64,000 bases of DNA from Apostichopus japonicus (taxonomy: Eukaryota; Echinodermata; Holothuroidea; Aspidochirotida; Stichopodidae). Location: the NCBI RefSeq assembly GCF_037975245.1, contig NC_092581.1, positions 12,501 through 76,500 on the forward strand, in the 5' to 3' direction. The notes beneath the pieces are model-generated. The model searched no databases and was not told where the DNA came from. It saw only the letters and a program-made list of their open reading frames with translations. Of this stretch, positions 1-10,955 are shown piece after piece; positions within the stretch are counted from its first letter, which is position 1, and every line of letters starts with the position of its first letter. Both the position numbers and the translations under genes were made by a program.

Positions 1-2057
1 CCTAACCCTAACCCTAACCCTAACCCTAACCCTAACCCTAACCCTAACCCTAACCCTAACCCTAACCCTAACCCTAACCCTAACCCTAACCCTAACCCTA
101 ACCCTAACCCTAACCCTAACCCTAACCCTAACCCTAACCCTAACCCTAACCCTAACCCTAACCCTAACCCTAACCCTAACCCTAACCCTAACCCTAACCC
201 TAACCCTAACCCTAACCCTAACCCTAACCCTAACCCTAACCCTAACCCTAACCCTAACCCTAACCCTAACCCTAACCCTAACCCTAACCCTAACCCTAAC
301 CCTAACCCTAACCCTAACCCTAACCCTAACCCTAACCCTAACCCTAACCCTAACCCTAACCCTAACCCTAACCCTAACCCTAACCCTAACCCTAACCCTA
401 ACCCTAACCCTAACCCTAACCCTAACCCTAACCCTAACCCTAACCCTAACCCTAACCCTAACCCTAACCCTAACCCTAACCCTAACCCTAACCCTAACCC
501 TAACCCTAACCCTAACCCTAACCCTAACCCTAACCCTAACCCTAACCCTAACCCTAACCCTAACCCTAACCCTAACCCTAACCCTAACCCTAACCCTAAC
601 CCTAACCCTAACCCTAACCCTAACCCTAACCCTAACCCTAACCCTAACCCTAACCCTAACCCTAACCCTAACCCTAACCCTAACCCTAACCCTAACCCTA
701 ACCCTAACCCTAACCCTAACCCTAACCCTAACCCTAACCCTAACCCTAACCCTAACCCTAACCCTAACCCTAACCCTAACCCTAACCCTAACCCTAACCC
801 TAACCCTAACCCTAACCCTAACCCTAACCCTAACCCTAACCCTAACCCTAACCCTAACCCTAACCCTAACCCTAACCCTAACCCTAACCCTAACCCTAAC
901 CCTAACCCTAACCCTAACCCTAACCCTAACCCTAACCCTAACCCTAACCCTAACCCTAACCCTAACCCTAACCCTAACCCTAACCCTAACCCTAACCCTA
1001 ACCCTAACCCTAACCCTAACCCTAACCCTAACCCTAACCCTAACCCTAACCCTAACCCTAACCCTAACCCTAACCCTAACCCTAACCCTAACCCTAACCC
1101 TAACCCTAACCCTAACCCTAACCCTAACCCTAACCCTAACCCTAACCCTAACCCTAACCCTAACCCTAACCCTAACCCTAACCCTAACCCTAACCCTAAC
1201 CCTAACCCTAACCCTAACCCTAACCCTAACCCTAACCCTAACCCTAACCCTAACCCTAACCCTAACCCTAACCCTAACCCTAACCCTAACCCTAACCCTA
1301 ACCCTAACCCTAACCCTAACCCTAACCCTAACCCTAACCCTAACCCTAACCCTAACCCTAACCCTAACCCTAACCCTAACCCTAACCCTAACCCTAACCC
1401 TAACCCTAACCCTAACCCTAACCCTAACCCTAACCCTAACCCTAACCCTAACCCTAACCCTAACCCTAACCCTAACCCTAACCCTAACCCTAACCCTAAC
1501 CCTAACCCTAACCCTAACCCTAACCCTAACCCTAACCCTAACCCTAACCCTAACCCTAACCCTAACCCTAACCCTAACCCTAACCCTAACCCTAACCCTA
1601 ACCCTAACCCTAACCCTAACCCTAACCCTAACCCTAACCCTAACCCTAACCCTAACCCTAACCCTAACCCTAACCCTAACCCTAACCCTAACCCTAACCC
1701 TAACCCTAACCCTAACCCTAACCCTAACCCTAACCCTAACCCTAACCCTAACCCTAACCCTAACCCTAACCCTAACCCTAACCCTAACCCTAACCCTAAC
1801 CCTAACCCTAACCCTAACCCTAACCCTAACCCTAACCCTAACCCTAACCCTAACCCTAACCCTAACCCTAACCCTAACCCTAACCCTAACCCTAACCCTA
1901 ACCCTAACCCTAACCCTAACCCTAACCCTAACCCTAACCCTAACCCTAACCCTAACCCTAACCCTAACCCTAACCCTAACCCTAACCCTAACCCTAACCC
2001 TAACCCTAACCCTAACCCTAACCCTAACCCTAACCCTAACCCTAACCCTAACCCTAA
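1..2057. repeat. Terminal telomere array, perfect (CCCTAA)n
   Basis: A partial unit (CCTAA) is followed by 342 uninterrupted CCCTAA hexamers with no substitution that I can find. The C-rich strand runs 5'->3' from the left edge, so the TTAGGG strand points outward to the left, as expected for a true left chromosome end and not an internal array. TTAGGG is the telomerase-made telomere of vertebrates, many invertebrates, many filamentous fungi and some protists. The complete homogeneity fits telomerase synthesis, but consensus polishing of long reads could also produce it, and the true telomere may extend beyond the assembled edge. Confidence 0.98.
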
Positions 2058-2286
2058 CCCTCTAACCCTAACCCTAACCCTAACCCTAACCCTCTAACCC
2101 TAACCCTAACCCTAACCCTAACCCTAACCCTAACCCTAACCCTAACCCTAACCCTAACCCTAACCCTAACCCTAACCCTAACCCTAACCCTAACCCTAAC
2201 CCTAACCCTAACCCTAACCCTAACCCTAACCCTAACCCTAACCCTAACCCTAACCCTAACCCTAACCCTAACCCTAACCCCTAACC
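2058..2286. repeat. Proximal telomere with variant units
   Basis: Hexamers continue, but three units depart from CCCTAA. CCCTCTAA (two extra bases, CT) stands at 2058-2065 and again at 2090-2097, with four normal units between them. Thirty normal units follow (2098-2277), then CCCCTAA at 2278-2284 and a terminal CC at 2285-2286. Variant units at the inner edge of a telomere are expected, because this part is renewed by telomerase least often. The two identical variants 32 bp apart look like one error copied once by slippage or recombination. Confidence 0.95.
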
Positions 2287-2296
2287 GGTTGGTTGC
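2278..2296. other. Telomere-satellite junction
   Basis: The last telomeric bases (CTAACC, to 2286) abut a satellite monomer that starts in mid-unit at GGTTGG (2287). In intact monomers the same place reads GCGCGGTTGG, so the satellite lost everything to the left of this point. Only one base (C at 2286) could belong to both sides. AACCGGTT at 2283-2290 forms an 8-bp palindrome across the join. A broken satellite end healed by telomerase would look like this, but recombination is also possible. Confidence 0.85.
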
Positions 2297-2924
2297 TCTG
2301 TACCTCGAGAGCGTGACGATTTTTGGATCGCGGGCTCGAGACCAGGTGGGGGCAGTTTGCTTTTGCCGCGATCTCATACGGTCTCTGAGAACTTTAAGTA
2401 TTAGAAACGAACATAGATTTATATCAACTGCTGTCGTGGCGCGGTTGCTTGCTCTGTACCTCGAGAGCGTGACGTATTTTGGATCGCGGGCTCGAGACCA
2501 GGTGGGGGCAGGTTGCTTTTGCCGCGATCTCATACGGTCTCTGGGAACTTTAAGTATTAGAAACGAGCATAGATTTATATCAACTGCTGTCGTGGCGCGG
2601 TTGCTTGCTCTGTACCTCGAGAGCGTGACGTATTTTGGATCGCGGGCTCGAGACCAGGTGGGGGCAGGTTGCTTTTGCCGCGATCTTGTACGGTCTCTGG
2701 GAACTTTAAGTATTAGAAACGAGCATAGATTTATATCAACTGCTGTCGTGGCGCGGTTGCTTGCTCTGTACCTCGAGAGCGTGACGTATTTTGGATCGCG
2801 GGCTCGGGACCAGGTGGGGGCAGTTTGCTTTTGCCGCGATCTTGTACGGTCTCTGGGAACTTTAAGTATTAGAAACGAACATAGATTTATATCAACTGCT
2901 GTCGTGGCGCGGTTGCTTGCTCTG
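2287..2924 (+). repeat. Telomere-adjacent block of 156-bp units
   Basis: A truncated first unit is followed by 156-bp monomers (anchors 2301 to 2925). Four of them carry C in GGTTGCTTGC where most of the array has G. Two adjacent units have GGTTGC after GGGGCA (about 2510 and 2665), and the next two have CTCGGGACC (about 2805 and 2960) in place of CTCGAGACC. These rare variants mark the block as locally homogenised next to the telomere. Confidence 0.85.
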
Positions 2925-3872
2925 TACCTCGAGAGCGTGACGTATTTTGGATCGCGGGCTCGGGACCAGGTGGGGGCAGTTTGCTTTTGCCGCGATCTCA
3001 TACGGTCTCTGGGAACTTTAAGTATTAGAAACGAACATAGATTTATATCAACTGCTGTCGTGGCGCGGTTGGTTGTGCTCTGTACCTCGAGAGCGTGACG
3101 TATTTTGGATCGCGGGCTCGAGACCAGGTGGGGGCAGTTTGCTTTTGCCGCGATCTCATACGGTCTCTGGGAACTTTAAGTATTAGAAACGAACATAGAT
3201 TTATATCAACTGCTGTCGTGGCGCGGTTGGTTGTGCTCTGTACCTCGAGAGCGTGACGTATTTTGGATCGCGGGCTCGAGACCAGGTGGGGGCAGTTTGC
3301 TTTTGCCGCGATCTCATACGGTCTCTGGGAACTTTAAGTATTAGAAACGAACATAGATTTATATCAACTGCTGTCGTGGCGCGGTTGCTTGTGCTCTGTA
3401 CCTCGAGAGCGTGACGTATTTTGGATCGCGGGCTCGAGACCAGGTGGGGGCAGTTTGCTTTTGCCGCGATCTCATACGGTCTCTGGGAACTTTAAGTATT
3501 AGAAACGAACATAGATTTATATCAACTGCTGTCGTGGCGCGGTTGCTTGTGCTCTGTACCTCGAGAGCGTGACGTATTTTGGATCGCGGGCTCGAGACCA
3601 GGTGGGGGCAGTTTGCTTTTGCCGCGATCTCATACGGTCTCTGGGAACTTTAAGTATTAGAAACGAACATAGATTTATATCAACTGCTGTCGTGGCGCGG
3701 TTGGTTGTGCTCTGTACCTCGAGAGCGTGACGTATTTTGGATCGCGGGCTCGAGACCAGGTGGGGGCAGTTTGCTTTTGCCGCGATCTCATACGGTCTCT
3801 GGGAACTTTAAGTATTAGAAACGAACATAGATTTATATCAACTGCTGTCGTGGCGCGGTTGGTTGTGCTCTG
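2925..3872 (+). repeat. Six consecutive 158-bp units
   Basis: Anchors at 2925, 3083, 3241, 3399, 3557, 3715 and 3873 are exactly 158 bp apart. Each unit carries the extra TG (GTTGTGCTCTG or CTTGTGCTCTG). Because 158 is not a multiple of three, frames shift every unit and no long frame survives from about 3.1 to 3.8 kb. Elsewhere 158-bp units are mostly single, so this block is a local amplification. Confidence 0.88.
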
Positions 3873-5880
3873 TACCTCGAGAGCGTGACGTATTTTGGAT
3901 CGCGGGCTCGAGACCAGGTGGGGGCAGTTTGCTTTTGCCGCGATCTCGTACGGTCTCTGGGAACTTTAAGTATTAGAAACGAACATATATTTATATCAAC
4001 TGCTGTCGTGGCGCGGTTGCTTGCTCTGTACCTCGAGAGCGTGACGTATTTTGGATCGCGGGCTCGAGACCAGGTGGGGGCAGTTTGCTTTTGCCGCGAT
4101 CTCATACGGTCTCTGGGAACTTTAAGTATTAGAAACGAACATATATTTATATCAACTGCTGTCGTGGCGCGGTTGCTTGCTCTGTACCTCGAGAGCGTGA
4201 CGTATTTTGGATCGCGGGCTCGAGACCAGGTGGGGGCAGTTTGCTTTTGCCGCGATCTCATACGGTCTCTGAGAACTTTAAGTATTAGAAACGAACATAG
4301 ATTTATATCAACTGCTGTCGTACCGCGGTTGGTTGTGCTCTGTACCTCGAGAGCGTGACGTATTTTGGATCGCGGGCTCGAGACCAGGTGGGGGCAGTTT
4401 GCTTTTGCCGCGATCTCATACGGTCTCTGGAACTTTAAGTATTAGAAACGAACATAGATTTATATCAACTGCTGTCGTGGCGCGGTTGCTTGCTCTGTAC
4501 CTCGAGAGCGTGACGTGATTTGGATCGCGGGCTCGAGACCAGGTGGGGGCAGTTTGCTTTTGCCGCGATCTTATACGGTCTCTGGAACTTTAAGTATTAG
4601 AAACGAACATAGATTTATATCAACTGCTGTCGTGGCGCGGTTGGTTGCTCTGTACCTCGAGAGCGTGACGATTTTTGGATCGCGGGCTCGAAATCAGGTG
4701 GGGGCAGTTTGCTTTTGCCGCGATCTTATACGGTCTCTGGAAACTTTAAGTATTAGAAACGAACATAGATTTATATCAACTGCTGTCGTGTCGCGGTTGG
4801 TTGCTCTGTACCTCGAGAGCGTGACGTATTTTGGATCGCGGGCTCGAGACCAGGTGGGGGAAGTTTGCTTTTGCCGCGATCTCATACGGTCTCTGAGAAC
4901 TTTAAGTATTAGAAACGAACATAGATTTATATCAACTGCTGTCGTACCGCGGTTGGTTGTGCTCTGTACCTCGAGAGCGTGACGTATTTTGGATCGCGGG
5001 CTCGAGACCAGGTGGGGGCAGTTTGCTTTTGCCGCGATCTCATACGGTCTCTGAGAACTTTAAGTATTAGAAACGAACATAGATTTATATCAACTGCTGT
5101 CGTGGCGCGGTTGGTTGCTCTGTACCTCGAGAGCGTGACGTATTTTGGATCGCGGGCTCGAGACCAGGTGGGGGCAATTTGCTTTTGCCGCGATCTTATA
5201 CGGTCTCTGGAACTTTAAGTATTAGAAACGAACATAGATTTATATCAACTGCTGTCGTGGCGCGGTTGCTTGCTCTGTACCTCGAGAGCGTGACGTGATT
5301 TGGATCGCGGGCTCGAAACCAGGTGGGGGCAGTTTGCTTTTGCCGCGATCTTATACGGTCTCGGGAACTTTAAGTATTAGAAACGAACATAGATTTATAT
5401 CAACTGCTGTCGTGGCGCGGTTGCTTGCTCTGTACCTCGAGAGCGTGACGATTTTTGGATCGCGGGCTCGAGACCAGGTGGGGGCAGTTTGCTTTTGCCG
5501 CGATCTCATACGGTCTCTGGGAACTTTAAGTATTAGAAACGAACATAGATTTATATCAACTGCTGTCGTGGCGCGGTTGCTTGCTCTGTACCTCGAGAGC
5601 GTGACGTATTTTGGATCGCGGGCTCGAGACCAGGTGGGGGCAGTTTGCTTTTGCCGCGATCTCATACGGTCTCTGGGAACTTTAAGTATTAGAAACGAAA
5701 ATAGATTTATATCAACTGCTGTCGTGGCGCGGTTGGTTGCTCTGTACCTCGAGAGCGTGACGTATTTTGGATCGCGGGCTCGAGACCAGGTGGGGGCAGT
5801 TTGCTTTTGCCGCGATCTCATACGGTCTCTGGAAATTTAAGTATTAGAAACGAACATAGATTTATATCAACTGCTGTCGT
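3873..5880 (+). repeat. Mixed satellite block with GTACCGCGG marker units
   Basis: Thirteen or so monomers of mixed length. The rare marker GTACCGCGGTTGGTTGTGC occurs at about 4319 and 4944 (625 bp, four monomers apart) and next at about 6035 (seven monomers on). AACATATATTT replaces AACATAGATTT in two adjacent units (about 3985 and 4140). GACGTGATTTGG occurs at about 4513 and 5293 and again at about 6540. The pattern indicates short-range duplication of 4- to 8-monomer groups. Confidence 0.75.
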
Positions 5881-8800
5881 GGCGCGGTTGGTTGCTCTGT
5901 ACCTCGAGAGCGTGACGTATTTTGGATCGCGGGCTCGAGACCAGGTGGGGGCAGTTTGCTTTTGCCGCGATCTCATACGGTCTCTGAGAACTTTAAGTAT
6001 TAGAAACGAACATAGATTTATATCAACTGCTGTCGTACCGCGGTTGGTTGTGCTCTGTACCTCGAGAGCGTGACGTATTTTGGATCGCGGGCTCGAGACC
6101 AGGTGGGGGCAGTTTGCTTTTGCCGCGATCTCATACGGTCTCTGGGAACTTTAAGTATTAGAAACGAACATAGATTTATATCAACTGCTGTCGTGGCGCG
6201 GTTGGTTGCTCTGTACCTCGAGAGCGTGACGTATTTTGGATCGCGGGCTCGAGACCATGTGGGGGCAGTTTGCTTTTGCCGCGATCTCATACGGTCTCTG
6301 AGAACTTTAAGTATTAGAAACGAACATAGATTTATATCAACTGCTGTCGTGGCGCGGTTGGTTGCTCTGTACCTCGAGAGCGTGACGTATTTTGGATCGC
6401 GGGCTCGAGACCAGGTGGGGGCAGTTTGCTTTTGCCGCGATCTCATACGGTCTCTGGAACTTTAAGTATTAGAAACGAACATAGATTTATATCAACTGCT
6501 GTCGTGGCGCGGTTGCTTGCTCTGTACCTCGAGAGCGTGACGTGATTTGGATCGCGGGCTCGAAACCAGGTGGGGGCAGTTTGCTTTTGCCGCGATCTCA
6601 TACGGTCTCTGGAACTTTAAGTATTAGAAACGAAAATAGATTTATATCAACTGCTGTCGTGGCGCGGTTGGTTGCTCTGTACCTCGAGAGCGTGACGATT
6701 TTTGGATCGCGGGCTCGAAACCAGGTGGGGGCAGTTTGCTTTTGCCGCGATCTCATACGGTCTCTGGGAACTTTAAGTATTAGAAACGAACATAGATTTA
6801 CATCAACTGCTGTCGTGGCGCGGTTGGTTGCTCTGTACCTCGAGAGCGTGACGATTTTTGGATCGCGGGCTCGAGACCAGGTGGGGGCAGTTTGCTTTTG
6901 CCGCGATCTCATACGGTCTCTGGGAACTTTAAGTATTAGAAACGAACATAGATTTATATCAACTGCTGTCGTGGCGCGGTTGCTTGCTCTGTACCTCGAG
7001 AGCGTGACGTATTTTGGATCGCGGGCTCGAGACCAGGTGGGGGCAGTTTGCTTTTGCCGCGATCTCATACGGTCTCTGGAACTTTAAGTATTAGAAACGA
7101 ACATAGATTTATATCAACTGCTGTCGTGGCGCGGTTGCTTGCTCTGTACCTCGAGAGCGTGACGTATTTTGGATCGCGGGCTCGAGACCAGTTGGGGGCA
7201 GTTTGCTTTTGCAGCGATCTCATACGGTCTCTGGGAACTTTAAGTATTAGAAACGAACATAGATTTATATCAACTGCTGTCGTGGCGCGGTTGGTTGCTC
7301 TGTACCTCGAGAGCGTGACGTATTTTGGATCCTGGGATCGAGACCAGGTGGGGGCAGTTGCTTTTGCCGCGATCTTATACGGTCTCTGGGAACTTTAAGT
7401 ATTAGAAACGAACATAGATTTATATCAACTGCTGTCGTGGCGCGGTTGGTTGCTCTGTACCTCGAGAGCGTGACGTATTTTGGATCGCGGGCTCGAGACC
7501 AGGTGGGGGCAGTTTGCTTTTGCCGCGATCTTATACGGTCTCTGGGAACTTTAAGTATTAGAAACGAACATAGATTTATATCAACTGCTGTCGTGGCGCG
7601 GTTGGTTGCTCTGTACCTCGAGAGCGTGACGTATTTTGGATCGCGGGCTCGAGACCAGGTGTGGGCAGTTTGCTTTTGCCGGGTTCTCATACGGTCTCTG
7701 GGAACTTTAAGTATTAGAAACGAACATAGATTTATATCAACTGCAGTCGTGGCGCGGTTGGTTGCTCTGTACCTCGAGAGCGTGACGTATTTTGGATCGC
7801 GGGCTCGAGACCAGGTGGGGGCAGTTTGCTTTTGCCGCGATCTCATACGGTCTCTGGGAACTTTAAGTATTAGAAACGAACATAGATTTATATCAACTGC
7901 TGTCGTGGCGCGGTTGGTTGCTCTGTACCTCGAGAGCGTGACGTATTTTGGATCGCGGGCATGAGACCAGGTGGGGGCAGTTTGCTTTTGCCGCGATCTC
8001 ATACGGTCTCTGGAACTTTAAGTATTAGAAACGAACATAGATTTACATCAACTGCTGTCGTGGCGCGGTTGGTTGTGCTCTGTACCTCGAGAGCGTGACG
8101 TATTTTGGATCGCGGGCTCGAGACCATGTGGGGGCAGTTTGCTTTTGCCGCGATCTCATACGGTCTCTGGAACTTTAAGTATTAGAAACGAACATAGATT
8201 TATATCAACTGCTGTCGTGGCGCGGTTGGTTGTGCTCTGTACCTCGAGAGCGTGACGTATTTTGGATCGCGGGCTCGAGACCAGGTGGGGGCAGTTTGCT
8301 TTTGCCGCGATCTTATACGGTCTCTGGAACTTTAAGTATTAGAAACGAACATAGATTTATATCAACTGCTGTCGTGGCGCGGTTGGTTGCTCTGTACCTC
8401 GAGAGCGTGACGTATTTTGGATCGCGGGCTCGAGACCAGGTGGGGGCAGTTTGCTTTTGCCGCGATCTCATACGGTCTCTGGAAACTTTAAGTATTAGAA
8501 ACGAACATAGATTTATATCAACTGCTGTCGTGGCGCGGTTGGTTGCTCTGTAACTCGAGAGCGTGACGATTTTTGGATCGCGGGCTCGAGACCAGGTGGG
8601 GGCAGTTTGCTTTTGCCGCGATCTTATACGGTCTCTGGGAACTTTAAGTATTAGAAACGAACATAGATTTATATCAACTGCTGTCGTGGCGCGGTTGGTT
8701 GCTCTGTACCTCGAGAGCGTGACGTATTTTGGATCGCGGGCTCGAGACCAGGTGGGGGCAGTTTGCTTTTGCCGCGATCTTATACGGTCTCTGGGAACTT

Positions 8801-10871
8801 TAAGTATTAGAAACGAACATAGATTTATATCAACTGCTGTCGTGGCGCGGTTGGTTGCTCTGTACCTCGAGAGCGTGACGTATTTTGGATCGCGGGCTCG
8901 AGACCAGGTGGGGGCAGTTTGCTTTTGCCGGGTTCTTATACGGTATCTGGGAACTTTAAGTATTAGAAACGAACATAGATTTATATCAACTGCTGTCGTG
9001 GCGCGGTTGGTTGCTCTGTACCTCGAGAGCGTGACGTATTTTGGATCGCGGGATCGAGACCAGGTGGGGGCAGTTTGCTTTTGCCGCGATCTTATACGAT
9101 CTCTGGGAACTTTAAGTATTAGAAACGAACATAGATTTATATCAACTGCTGTCGTGGCGCGGTTGGTTGCTCTGTACCTCGAGAGCGTGACGTATTTTGG
9201 ATCGCGGGCTCGAGACCAGGTGGGGGCAGTTTGCTTTTGCCGGGTTCTTATACGGTCTCTGGGAACTTTAAGTATTAGAAACGAACATAGATTTATATCA
9301 ACTGCTGTCGTGGCGCGGTTGGTTGCTCTGTACCTCGAGAGCGTGACGTATTTTGGATCGCGGGCTCGAGACCAGGTGGGGGCAGTTTGCTTTTGCCGGG
9401 TTCTTATACGGTCTCTGGGAACTTTAAGTATTAGAAACGAACATAGATTTATATCAACTGCTGTCGTGGCGCGGTTGGTTGTGCTCTGTACCTCGAGAGC
9501 GTGACGTATTTTGGATCGCGGGCTCGAGACCAGGTGGGGGCAGTTTGCTTTTGCCGGGATCTTGTACGGTCTCTGGAACTTTAAGTATTAGAAACGAACA
9601 TAGATTTATATCAACTGCTGTCGTGGCGCGGTTGGTTGCTCTGTACCTCGAGAGCGTGACGATTTTTGGATCGCGGGCTCGAGACCAGGTGGGGGCAGTT
9701 TGCTTTTGCCGCGATCTCATACGGTCTCTGGGAACTTTAAGTATTAGAAACGAACATAGATTTATATCAACTGCTGTCGTGGCGCGGTTGGTTGCTCTGT
9801 ACCTCGAGAGCGTGACGTATTTTGGATCGCGGGCTCGAGACCAGGTGGGGGCAGTTTGCTTTTGCCGCGATCTCATACGGTCTCTGGAAACTTTAAGTAT
9901 TAGAAACGAACATAGATTTATATCAACTGCTGTCGTGGCGCGGTTGGTTGCTCTGTAACTCGAGAGCGTGACGAATTTTGGATCGCGGGCTCGAGACCAG
10001 GTGGGGGCAGTTTGCTTTTGCCGCGATCTTATACGGTCTCTGGGAACTTTAAGTATTAGAAACGAACATAGATTTATATCAACTGCTGTCGTGGCGCGGT
10101 TGGTTGCTCTGTACCTCGAGAGCGTGACGTATTTTGGATCGCGGGCTCGAGACCAGGTGGGGGCAGTTTGCTTTTGCCGCGATCTTATACGATCTCTGGG
10201 AACTTTAAGTATTAGAAACGAACATAGATTTATATCAACTGCTGTCGTGGCGCGGTTGGTTGCTCTGTACCTCGAGAGCGTGACGTATTTTGGATCGCGG
10301 GCTCGAGACCAGGTGGGGGCAGTTTGCTTTTGCCGCGATCTCATACGGTCTCTGGAAACTTTAAGTATTAGAAACGAACATAGATTTATATCAACTGCTG
10401 TCGTGGCGCGGTTGGTTGCTCTGTAACTCGAGAGCGTGACGAATTTTGGATCGCGGGCTCGAGACCAGGTGGGGGCAGTTTGCTTTTGCCGCGATCTTAT
10501 ACGGTCTCTGGGAACTTTAAGTATTAGAAACGAACATAGATTTATATCAACTGCTGTCGTGGCGCGGTTGGTTGCTCTGTACCTCGAGAGCGTGACGTAT
10601 TTTGGATCGCGGGCTCGAGACCAGGTGGGGGCAGTTTGCTTTTGCCGCGATCTTATACGATCTCTGGGAACTTTAAGTATTAGAAACGAACATAGATTTA
10701 TATCAACTGCTGTCGTGGCGCGGTTGGTTGCTCTGTACCTCGAGAGCGTGACGTATTTTGGATCGCGGGCTCGAGACCAGGTGGGGGCAGTTTGCTTTTG
10801 CCGGGTTCTTATACGGTCTCTGGGAACTTTAAGTATTAGAAACGAACATAGATTTATATCAACTGCTGTCG

Positions 10872-10883
10872 TGGCGCGGTTGG
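10872..10883 (+). promoter_or_regulatory. A-box-like motif of a type 2 Pol III promoter (one of about 395 copies)
   Basis: TGGCGCGGTTGG matches the tRNA A-box pattern TGGCNNAGTNGG at every fixed position except one (G where A is usual). In tRNA genes this segment encodes position 8 through the D loop and includes the invariant GG. Most monomers keep it. Exceptions include GTACCGCGG (about 4320, 4945, 6035, 12116), GTGTCGCGG (about 4790 and 49341) and GTGGTGCGG (about 24092 and 56811). TATATC lies about 20 nt upstream in most units. Promoter activity is inferred only. Confidence 0.4.
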
Positions 10884-10885
10884 TT

Positions 10886-10903
10886 GCTCTGTACCTCGAG
10901 AGC
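10886..10903 (+). other. Small hairpin GCTCT...AGAGC
   Basis: GCTCT (10886-10890) pairs with AGAGC (10899-10903) around an 8-nt loop. It is reminiscent of the GCTC/GAGC D-stem of many tRNAs, but it lies just 3' of the A-box-like motif and not around it, so it does not fit the canonical register. It is conserved in most units; 158-bp units keep it with an added TG before the left arm. Confidence 0.45.
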
Positions 10904-10923
10904 GTGACGTATTTTGGATCGCG

Positions 10924-10934
10924 GGCTCGAGACC
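10924..10934 (+). promoter_or_regulatory. B-box-like motif of a type 2 Pol III promoter (one of about 395 copies)
   Basis: GGCTCGAGACC matches the B-box consensus GGTTCGANNCC except for C at the third base, where T is almost invariant in tRNAs. It begins 40 nt after the end of the A-box-like motif, within the normal 30-60 nt range. A subset of monomers reads CTCGTGACC (for example about 22130, 24150, 25710, 50020, 52050, 55000, 58260, 61070), changing the conserved A. If the motif works, those units should be weaker. Alternatively the motif is a relic. Confidence 0.4.
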
Positions 10935-10951
10935 AGGTGGGGGCAGTTTGC

Positions 10952-10955
10952 TTTT
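10952..10955 (+). terminator. T4 run, possible Pol III terminator
   Basis: TTTT follows the B-box-like motif by 17 nt in nearly every monomer and would end an RNA of roughly 90-100 nt started just upstream of the A-box. Four T residues are a minimal Pol III stop signal in many eukaryotes. A second T4 precedes the B-box (10912-10915, in TATTTTGG) and could stop transcription early, which weakens the case. Confidence 0.25.

Noticed and set aside
1-2057. Telomere array as an assembly artefact or internal array
   Set aside because: Orientation is right for a left end and variant units occur only on the inner side, as in true telomeres. The exact length remains uncertain.
8563-9504. Plus-strand open frame of 313 codons in the satellite
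   Set aside because: Same artefact on the other strand; TAC to TAA stops and 155-bp units interrupt it in neighbouring monomers.
10904-10911. CREB/ATF-like site (TGACGT)
   Set aside because: Only the half-site core is present and many units change it to TGACGA; a short match of this kind is expected by chance.
10907-10928. CENP-B box
   Set aside because: The CGGG part is present in GATCGCGGGC, but the TTCG part and the conserved A do not match the 17-bp pattern.
10861-10948. Functional tRNA gene
   Set aside because: A- and B-box-like motifs are present, but the D and T stems do not pair well, no anticodon arm is evident, and the canonical spacing is off by several bases. Kept only as a possible relic or promoter.
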